IMG/VR virus record: IMGVR_UViG_3300031857_000295
Location: 1 to 50,422 of that record
Length of the DNA stretch: 50,422 bases
Reading direction: 5' to 3' (one strand)
DNA from: a virus
A program made the translations under genes and the position numbers. Below the pieces are notes generated by a model, which was not told the DNA's origin, did not search any database, and saw only the letters and a program-made list of their open reading frames with translations. Below, piece after piece: positions 41,557 through 48,233 of this stretch; position 1 is the stretch's first letter, and every line of letters starts with the position of its first letter.

Positions 41557-41988
41557 TTACTCCTGTATATCCAAAGGTAGTTCAAACGACTGCAGGGTTG
41601 CTTTATACCCCTCGTCCCGGAACACCCGTTCCCAACCTACGCGCCCATGTGCTTCTATCGCGTCACACTTATTGTCCTTAGCCCAATTACGGAGCATATC
41701 CAACATAGGCTTTTTCCACACTGCGCTTTCCTTACCACCGCACATCTCTAAGGAAAGGCACCGCTTGCGTGGGTAGTCTATAAACCGAGTTATTACAGCA
41801 CCCTTTATATCATCACCATCGAAAGCAATCCATAGCGGATAATCATATTCTAGCACGAGAGCTAGCACGTCTTCGGTTTCGTATTTACCTTGGCTATGCG
41901 CAACGGCGTCCCGCACGTACTGCTCCACCTGCGGCCATATATTGGGCACAAGCTCTTTCGGCACCGCAGATACGCGAACCTCGCTCAT
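41557..41988 (-). CDS. GNAT-like acetyltransferase-fold virion protein (143 aa)
   Basis: The order of elements (PLWIAFDGDDIKGAVITRFI strands, helix NWAKDNKCD, then AHGRVGWERVFRDEGYKA) fits a small GNAT domain. The usual acetyl-CoA loop is not evident, so enzyme activity is doubtful. T7 gp13 is a comparable small protein in the tail/core operon. The ATG overlaps the previous gene's stop as ATGA. It lies among ejection genes and may help load or fold them. Confidence 0.55.
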   Translation of the reverse strand: MSEVRVSAVPKELVPNIWPQVEQYVRDAVAHSQGKYETEDVLALVLEYDYPLWIAFDGDDIKGAVITRFIDYPRKRCLSLEMCGGKESAVWKKPMLDMLRNWAKDNKCDAIEAHGRVGWERVFRDEGYKATLQSFELPLDIQE

Positions 41989-44855
41989 GCTAGACCTTTC
42001 CGAACTTTAGTGTCTTCGCCGCGCTTCGCTTTCTTGCGTGCTTTATGGGCCTTATCCATCAGGGAGTATAGTTTGGCAGTGCCGCGCTTATCGCTACCAC
42101 CGCCTATGCGTTTAACTGCTTCTGGTGTGAACAGTACTTCGTCGCGGGCGACACGTGCTTCCTGCTTGCCACCGATACGTGCGCGTATCGAGTCGCTTAC
42201 TCCGTCACCGGGTCCTTGCAGTGGGCGTCCGCCCATGCGGGCCAGAAGCTCCATACCTGCATTACTGCTGCCATTACCGAGTTCCGATACGGTACGTGCG
42301 TCTACGACAAAAGAGCCGTTACGCATGTCTACTTCACCGCCACGGGCAAATTCACCGAAGTTATCATACGACTGCATGCCACTAGGTACGTCAGTAGGTG
42401 CCTGCCGGGACGCAGCAAGCTGGTCCTGCAGCTGCTGTAACTGGGCGTATACCCCACTTAGGTCGGTGGATGCAGGTGTAGGTATAGCATCGAAGCGCGA
42501 GTCAATCTGCCCCAACCGGTCGTAGACCCCACTCAGGTCCGTAGCTGCGGGTGAAGGCAGGCTATTGAAGCGTGAGTCGATTTGCCCAAGACGGTCGTAA
42601 ACTCCGCTCAAGTCGGTAGCTGCAGGTGTGGGCAGGCTGTTGAAGCGCGAGTCGATTTGTCCAAGACGGTCGTAGACACCGCTTAGGTCCGTAGCTGCAG
42701 GTGCAGGCATGTTGCTCAGACGTGAGTCTAGGCTTCCCAACTGGTCGTAAACCCCACTAAGGTCAGTGGATGGGATACTTTCAAAACGTGAGTTTATCTG
42801 CCCCAACTGGTCGTACACCCCACTCAAGTCAGTGGCTGGCATGTTGCTTAGACGTGAGTCCAAATTGCCCAGCTGTGAGTAAACACCGCTCAAGTCGGTG
42901 GACGGGATGCTGTCGAAGCGCGAATTTATCTGCCCCAGCTGGTTGTCGAGTTCAGAGTCTAGCTGCCCTATCTGCTCACCAAACCTATTTTCCAGCTGCC
43001 CAAACCGGTCGTAGACCCCACTCAAGTCAGTAGTGGGCAGCGTATTAAACCGTGAGTCTATCTGGTTAAACCGGTCATTTAGACCGGAGTCTATTTGGTT
43101 GAACTGGTCGGCAAAGTTAGTCTCAACCTGCCCAAGCCGGTTGTTTAGCCCCGAGTCCAGCTGGTTGAACTGGCTAGCAAAGTTGTTCTCAAGCTGCCCA
43201 AACCGGTTATTGAGGCCAGAGTCTATATTGTTAAACTGGTCAGCGAAGTTAGTCTCAACCTGCCCAAGCCGGTTGTTTAGCCCCGAGTCCAGCTGGTTGA
43301 ACTGGCTAGCAAAGTTGTTCTCAAGCTGCCCAAACCGGTCGTTGATACCGGTAAGCGCCGGAGTTATAGAGTCCTGCATGATATTGAACCGGGAGTCGTA
43401 CTGGTTAAACCGGTCGTCAATACCTGAGTCTATCTGCCCCAACTGCTCACCAAAGCGGCTTTCAAGCCGTCCAAACCGGTCATCAAGCGCACTGTAGTCA
43501 GGGTTAATTATGCTGTCTTCCATACGCCCAAACCGGTCGTATAGGCCGGTGAGGAAAGCTTCATCGTACCCCCCGAAACCACCAGTAGCGTTACCGCCAC
43601 CACCGCCACCCGCTATTGGGTTAGGGTTAGGGATTAGATTTGTGGAAGGGCGGTTAAAGCTCATTATCTCCCCGGCCCCGGAAGGGGGAAGGCCAGCGTA
43701 ATCAGGCCGCATCGACGCAGTTATAGCACCGGGACTATTTGCACTAAAATAGTTCACCATAGACTGAAAATCATTGGATGCTGGCAGTGATGCAAGACCG
43801 CCCTCGGCAAACCCATACTGGGCCCGCTCTTCGGGGGTTAGCTCATTTACTGAACGAGGCGGTGGGTTAGATGGAGTAAAGTACTTATGCTCCGCGCCGC
43901 CAGAAGCCTGCATCTGCGCTGGAGATTGGAAAGACAGCTCACGCTTACCGGGCACATACGGGCCATTATAGTTGGACTTATATTCGTCCTCTTCGTTGTA
44001 AGTGGGCATCTTCGGCTGCATCGCGCCTGACACAGAGCTAAGCAATCCTGTACCAGCCAGCATAGGCGCAGCTTTAGTTATCATGCCGGGAGTGCCAGCA
44101 GGTAGCCCCTGAGTTACACTTTGCCCGAACTTGGAGAGCAAACCACCAGCAGCTGGAGCAGTGGTGCCAGCGGTAGTAGCAGCATTCGACGCTAGGCCAG
44201 CGATATTAGTACCCGACCCAATAGCACCATTAGTGACAGCTAAGGCTGGGCTGCTCACTGCGCCTGCGGCACTGGTAAGGGTAGGTGCAACAGTACCGGC
44301 ACCCATATTGGCCCCGAACATTCCGGCACTATCACCCAACAAGCCAGCGGCATTACCGCCAAGAATAGAGCCGCCAGCACCAACAGCGCCAGCAAGACCA
44401 GCACCACCGAAGGCACCGAGGCCAGCCATAAGACCTTTGCTCAAGTCTCCAGTAAGTGCAGTCTGTCCTGCGGCTACCATACCAGCAGCGAGTGGGGCAC
44501 CGACACCAGTAGCAGCAAGACCGAAGCCGATAAGTGTTGGAAGAAGTTTACCGAGCCAGCCAGCTTCGGGCAGACCAGTATGTGGGTTGATTGTAAGAGA
44601 GCCGCCATGCGCCATAGCTAGCTGCTGCAGCCCGTTGACTTCACCGGGGGTCATATGCACGAGCATCTTGTCGTCGCCACGACCGTAGCTCTGTAGCTGC
44701 TTAGCCATAGGGTTCTGAGTTACGGACAGACCACCAACCGCAGGCATACCGCCAGTAGTGCCGGGAACCATAGCACCAAGCTGGGGAGCAGACCCTGTTA
44801 CTGAAGCATTCGACGCTGAGTTAATAATCGGTGGCATGGTGCGCGTGTCCGTCAT
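41985..44855 (-). CDS. Repetitive coiled-coil virion protein (956 aa)
   Basis: Residues 80-270 are Gly/Ala-rich and hydrophobic (KLLPTLIGFGLAATGVGAPL), possibly membrane-inserting. Residues of about 440-790 carry repeats: first 22-residue units such as RFGQLENNFASQFNQLDSGL, then units built on TDLSGVYDRLGQIDSRF. They should form a long helical rod. The C-terminal 140 residues include FVVDARTVSELGNGS and a basic end. The protein resembles ejection or tail-needle components, but I do not recognise its family. AGGATACGAG precedes the ATG. Confidence 0.6.
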   Translation of the reverse strand: MTDTRTMPPIINSASNASVTGSAPQLGAMVPGTTGGMPAVGGLSVTQNPMAKQLQSYGRGDDKMLVHMTPGEVNGLQQLAMAHGGSLTINPHTGLPEAGWLGKLLPTLIGFGLAATGVGAPLAAGMVAAGQTALTGDLSKGLMAGLGAFGGAGLAGAVGAGGSILGGNAAGLLGDSAGMFGANMGAGTVAPTLTSAAGAVSSPALAVTNGAIGSGTNIAGLASNAATTAGTTAPAAGGLLSKFGQSVTQGLPAGTPGMITKAAPMLAGTGLLSSVSGAMQPKMPTYNEEDEYKSNYNGPYVPGKRELSFQSPAQMQASGGAEHKYFTPSNPPPRSVNELTPEERAQYGFAEGGLASLPASNDFQSMVNYFSANSPGAITASMRPDYAGLPPSGAGEIMSFNRPSTNLIPNPNPIAGGGGGGNATGGFGGYDEAFLTGLYDRFGRMEDSIINPDYSALDDRFGRLESRFGEQLGQIDSGIDDRFNQYDSRFNIMQDSITPALTGINDRFGQLENNFASQFNQLDSGLNNRLGQVETNFADQFNNIDSGLNNRFGQLENNFASQFNQLDSGLNNRLGQVETNFADQFNQIDSGLNDRFNQIDSRFNTLPTTDLSGVYDRFGQLENRFGEQIGQLDSELDNQLGQINSRFDSIPSTDLSGVYSQLGNLDSRLSNMPATDLSGVYDQLGQINSRFESIPSTDLSGVYDQLGSLDSRLSNMPAPAATDLSGVYDRLGQIDSRFNSLPTPAATDLSGVYDRLGQIDSRFNSLPSPAATDLSGVYDRLGQIDSRFDAIPTPASTDLSGVYAQLQQLQDQLAASRQAPTDVPSGMQSYDNFGEFARGGEVDMRNGSFVVDARTVSELGNGSSNAGMELLARMGGRPLQGPGDGVSDSIRARIGGKQEARVARDEVLFTPEAVKRIGGGSDKRGTAKLYSLMDKAHKARKKAKRGEDTKVRKGLA
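43114..43339 (-). repeat. Exact 94-bp direct repeat within the 956-aa gene
   Basis: Bases 43114-43207 recur without change at 43246-43339, an offset of 132 bp or 44 codons (two 22-residue units). Exact identity over 94 bp implies recent duplication or recombination. Confidence 0.85.
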
Positions 44856-44863
44856 CTCGTATC

Positions 44864-45808
44864 CTATCTTGTGATTACGCTTATAGCGCCAATTTCACCA
44901 AAACCAAAGACCGGAAGTGGTGCTACTCGTGTTACCGGCGGAAATTGTGCCGAAACATGCGTAATACCTATAATCGCAGATGGTGTAGCTGGGATTGCAG
45001 GGGTTACACCGGGGCTGGCAGCGACCGCAGGAAAGTGCTCAATCGACACGCCTGTATTCTCGACGCGCCACATAATTTCGATATAGCCATTGTCCGCAGG
45101 AATATCGACCACGATAGGTGTTACGGCAATAAGATGCGACGGGTCCCCCGCAGATTTACGCGACGGTATGGTAAACCGACTGTTAGAATTGGCGATGTCA
45201 GTCCCGTTGTACCGCAGCCAAATGTCGATGTCCTGCTGGTCGTTGGTCGTGTTCTTGAACTGGATGCTATAGGACACATTATAGATGCCCTGCTGCGCAA
45301 AGGTTATGCGTGAACTACTGACGATGGAGATGCCGTTGGGAAACTCGTCACCGTTAAGAGTAAGTGCATAAGCAACGGCCACACTCGCAGCGGTCTGGTC
45401 TTGGTCGCTCGTTAGCTGGTTATATGATGTCGATACGTAACGGCCATCACCATAGAGGAAGTCGGCGTAAAGCCGGTTCGTCATGATTTGGTCTGAAATC
45501 TGAGCGCCGTTACGGTGGCCATCCGAAATCAACGCAGAGGTACGAATGCCGTCGGAGTCTTGGTAGTTAATCTGCGCCTGCACCGCGCTTAGGGTCGTCG
45601 TGGCAACGCTGGTCGCGTTTATCGAAGTGCCGCTAAAGCTGCCACCTACAAACTCGTCGGCTGTATACTTCTGCGCATTGTTGGGTGTGCGCGAGTCCAG
45701 CTGGGAGAAGTAGTTTTCTATGACGCGCATAAACTGCCGCATATACTGCGGGTCGTATTCTGTTGGAGCGTTGGGTAGCGGCGCGGCCTTAAACCTATCA
45801 AGTGCCAT
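44864..45808 (-). CDS. Tail protein with beta-sandwich C-terminus (314 aa)
   Basis: The first 35 residues (PQYMRQFMRVIENYFSQLDS) form a helix that can trimerise. Residues of about 150-260 look like a TNF/C1q-type jelly roll: RITFAQQGIYNVSYSIQFKN, then DIDIWLRYNGTDI and VDIPADNGYIEIMW. Such trimeric heads occur in phage tail proteins that touch the host. The start shares a base with the preceding stop (TAATG). Its role is inferred from fold pattern and place in the tail block. Confidence 0.6.
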   Translation of the reverse strand: MALDRFKAAPLPNAPTEYDPQYMRQFMRVIENYFSQLDSRTPNNAQKYTADEFVGGSFSGTSINATSVATTTLSAVQAQINYQDSDGIRTSALISDGHRNGAQISDQIMTNRLYADFLYGDGRYVSTSYNQLTSDQDQTAASVAVAYALTLNGDEFPNGISIVSSSRITFAQQGIYNVSYSIQFKNTTNDQQDIDIWLRYNGTDIANSNSRFTIPSRKSAGDPSHLIAVTPIVVDIPADNGYIEIMWRVENTGVSIEHFPAVAASPGVTPAIPATPSAIIGITHVSAQFPPVTRVAPLPVFGFGEIGAISVITR

Positions 45809-47739
45809 TAGCGGCGTCCGTCAGGTCGTGCGTCTAGGCGCGGTGCACCTAACTGCCACTGTACCCCAAGCTCACCGGAAGAAACTTTTAGCGCCATCTG
45901 ACGTGCACGGGCACGGACAAACACTTGGTCTGTATAAGCACCGACTGAAGTCTCAATAACACGCTGGCTATCCGCAGGGTCCACACGGAACGCACTACCG
46001 GGGAAGTTGCGTGGCCGAACAGTCAGCGTCACTTCTGGAGCTTCAGCAGTCGAGCCGTCAAAGCTTATGTCGGGTATCATACGCCTAGTGAGCATGAAGT
46101 TGTCGCCGTCATCGAGGTCAAAGTCAGACGACTGGATGTAGCTGTCCATAGGCAACTCGTCGTCATTTACCCCAAGTTCGTGGGAGTATAAGTAGCCACT
46201 GGTTGCACCGCCCGTCGTGTTCGCAGCTTGCGGGTAGTAGCGTATAGAAGTGTCGAGCCACGCTGTGCGGGGTATATAGCCATAATACCAGATACGTTCG
46301 AGGTGGTTGTAGACCACATAGGCGTTGTTATAGTCGCTATCTGCGGTGGGGTAGAACCACCAGACTTCGTTCCACTGCTCGTTAGTACCACATATAACTT
46401 GGTCGGCTTGCTGAAGATTGAAGTCATTGAATACGTGGTTACGCAAGGTGCAAGGCAGCGTCTCGACGCGACCGGTATAGGCATAGAACTTGTCCTGCCC
46501 CATCCAGTATGTGGTGTTAGCCGCCGTAGCCATCGACCGTGGCGACATAATGGAGATATTATCCGCATACTCCTGCAGCCCGAATACGTCGGTCGTGCCA
46601 AGAAACTGCAGTGTGTACAGGTGGCTGTCTGTCCAGACTATGATTTCCTGCCGTGTAGGCAGAGCGCGTATGATACGTGAGCCGCGAGAAACACGTATGT
46701 CGCCTGCAGAATTAGTCTGTGAAGGCGTCCAGTCACCCGGCGTGTCTTGGTCAGCCCAGCGTATAAGCATGGGGTCAAAATCATCAGGGTCTACCGAACC
46801 GAAAGGCACCGCGCCAAATGCAATCAAGTGCCTGTCTTGCTGTGATACCAGCAACTGCATAATTTTAACAGGGACCGACGCAGCTGTGAACCCTTGCGTA
46901 GTAGCGTAAGCTGATAAACTAATAGCACGAGTATTTAGCGCGTTTGTCGGGTCGTCTGTAAGTCCACGCGTCCACCAGTAACCCTCGCCGTTGCGGAAGT
47001 TCATTACAAGGTCGTTGTCGAAGTTATCAAACCACCAGTCGCGCTGTTGCAGCGCTATCGGATACGCAGAGCCAGTGCCCCATGTACCACGACCCCAAGT
47101 GCCTGTACCCCAGCCATAACCAAATACGCTGATAGGAAAACCGGGGCTAAGTTCGAACGCAAGGTCGATGGCTGTACCACCCGAGCCGGTTACGGTAGAT
47201 GTCGCACTTGTGCTAACAGTGTAGGTGAATATAAATGGGTCTACGACGGTAATTGGGTAATTGCCGTTAATCTCAGTGATTGGAATACCACCGATATTGG
47301 ATGGTGAGCCGGAACCCGTAACCCCAGAAATAGTTACATAATCCCCCGTCTGCGCGCCATGGGCAACTGCGCCTAAGTTCACTGTGACCTTAGCTTGGCC
47401 GTTAGTGGTGTTTATGCAGTTGTCTGTGTCCGGTGAGTCTAGCACCGGGTCAATAGCGCGCAGCGGGGTTATGTCGTAGTAGTTACCTGCGATTTCGATG
47501 TAGACTTTTACGTCCGTGCCCATCGCAAGCATATCATCAGAGTAAGAAGTAACCCAGTTTAGCATCTGCCTGCAATAGCCGATGAATGGGTCAGGCGCGG
47601 ATTTTAGCCAGCCGCCAAGCTTCTCGGGGTAACCGGAACGGAAGCGTATTTTATCACACTCCCTCCAGCCGCCTTCGTTAGAATAGTCGGTCTGGTCCCG
47701 GTTAACACCCGGCTTAAACTGAAGCTTGATGAAGGACAC
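45808..47739 (-). CDS. Tail protein, P22 gp10-like (643 aa)
   Basis: The product is almost all beta, starting MSFIKLQFKPGVNRDQTDYS, with DKIRFRSGYPEKLGGW and later a series of propeller-like strands (IIVWTDSHLYTLQFLG; DKFYAYTGRVETLPC). This fits the tail-tube or DNA-stabilising proteins of P22 (gp10) and related podoviruses, which close the portal channel. The start is GTG 47739, immediately after the stop of the 53-aa gene. The comparison is from memory of the N-terminal pattern. Confidence 0.62.
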   Translation of the reverse strand: MSFIKLQFKPGVNRDQTDYSNEGGWRECDKIRFRSGYPEKLGGWLKSAPDPFIGYCRQMLNWVTSYSDDMLAMGTDVKVYIEIAGNYYDITPLRAIDPVLDSPDTDNCINTTNGQAKVTVNLGAVAHGAQTGDYVTISGVTGSGSPSNIGGIPITEINGNYPITVVDPFIFTYTVSTSATSTVTGSGGTAIDLAFELSPGFPISVFGYGWGTGTWGRGTWGTGSAYPIALQQRDWWFDNFDNDLVMNFRNGEGYWWTRGLTDDPTNALNTRAISLSAYATTQGFTAASVPVKIMQLLVSQQDRHLIAFGAVPFGSVDPDDFDPMLIRWADQDTPGDWTPSQTNSAGDIRVSRGSRIIRALPTRQEIIVWTDSHLYTLQFLGTTDVFGLQEYADNISIMSPRSMATAANTTYWMGQDKFYAYTGRVETLPCTLRNHVFNDFNLQQADQVICGTNEQWNEVWWFYPTADSDYNNAYVVYNHLERIWYYGYIPRTAWLDTSIRYYPQAANTTGGATSGYLYSHELGVNDDELPMDSYIQSSDFDLDDGDNFMLTRRMIPDISFDGSTAEAPEVTLTVRPRNFPGSAFRVDPADSQRVIETSVGAYTDQVFVRARARQMALKVSSGELGVQWQLGAPRLDARPDGRR

Positions 47740-47901
47740 TTAGCCCCCTTCTACATCATCCTGCGGAGCGCCTACTTGAGCTTCCGCCTGTTCCTTGATT
47801 TTCACTACAAGAGGCCATGCACCTGAAGACGTCGGCAGGTTGCCAAGCGTCTGCAATACGGCGTTAACTTCTTCTACGTGTAGCTTGATTTCGATTTCCA
47901 T
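47740..47901 (-). CDS. Small conserved tail-block protein (53 aa)
   Basis: The frame encodes MEIEIKLHVEEVNAVLQTLG and then NLPTSSGAWPLVVKIKEQAE with an acidic end. I recall very similar short proteins in tail modules of environmental phages, with no known role. Its ATG overlaps the previous stop (TAATG), and its stop abuts the next GTG. The tight packing argues for a true gene. Confidence 0.65.
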   Translation of the reverse strand: MEIEIKLHVEEVNAVLQTLGNLPTSSGAWPLVVKIKEQAEAQVGAPQDDVEGG

Positions 47902-48230
47902 TATTCACTCCATGGTAACGGGGGTGTGACAACAGGAGGATTGATTTGGTTTGCAATCTGCTGGGCCACGTTTGCTTCATAGCTTGCAACTTGCTCTTCG
48001 CCAAGTGCATCTTGCACCCAGCCAATGACCTGCGCTTCGGTGAGGTCTGCATATGGTGTGAACGTCGCACCTGCGTCGAGTGTGACGCCGACCGAGCCAT
48101 ATACGCTGCCGTTGTACGTGCCGTCTGTTCCATTAAGGGTCCAGTGTACGGTGAATACTACGTCGGTATCGCCGTCCAGTTCTGGGTAGCAATCCATCTG
48201 AACTACGGACCATGTGTTAGTGATAGGCAT
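47901..48230 (-). CDS. Small beta-rich virion-module protein (109 aa)
   Basis: The product starts MPITNTWSVVQMDCYPELDG and continues with VVFTVHWTLNGTDG, an immunoglobulin-like strand pattern, then a helix (DLTEAQVIGWVQDALGEEQV). It resembles a small family (DUF7936-like, from memory) found next to tail-fibre genes. It could be a chaperone or tail decoration. AAGGAA lies 9 nt before the ATG. Confidence 0.6.
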   Translation of the reverse strand: MPITNTWSVVQMDCYPELDGDTDVVFTVHWTLNGTDGTYNGSVYGSVGVTLDAGATFTPYADLTEAQVIGWVQDALGEEQVASYEANVAQQIANQINPPVVTPPLPWSE

Positions 48231-48233
48231 GTC

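Noticed and set aside
42450-43480. CRISPR-like regularly spaced repeats
   Set aside because: The repeats are in frame, code for helical protein units and have no constant-length unique spacers. No cas operon is present; the Cas4-like nuclease is an isolated phage enzyme.
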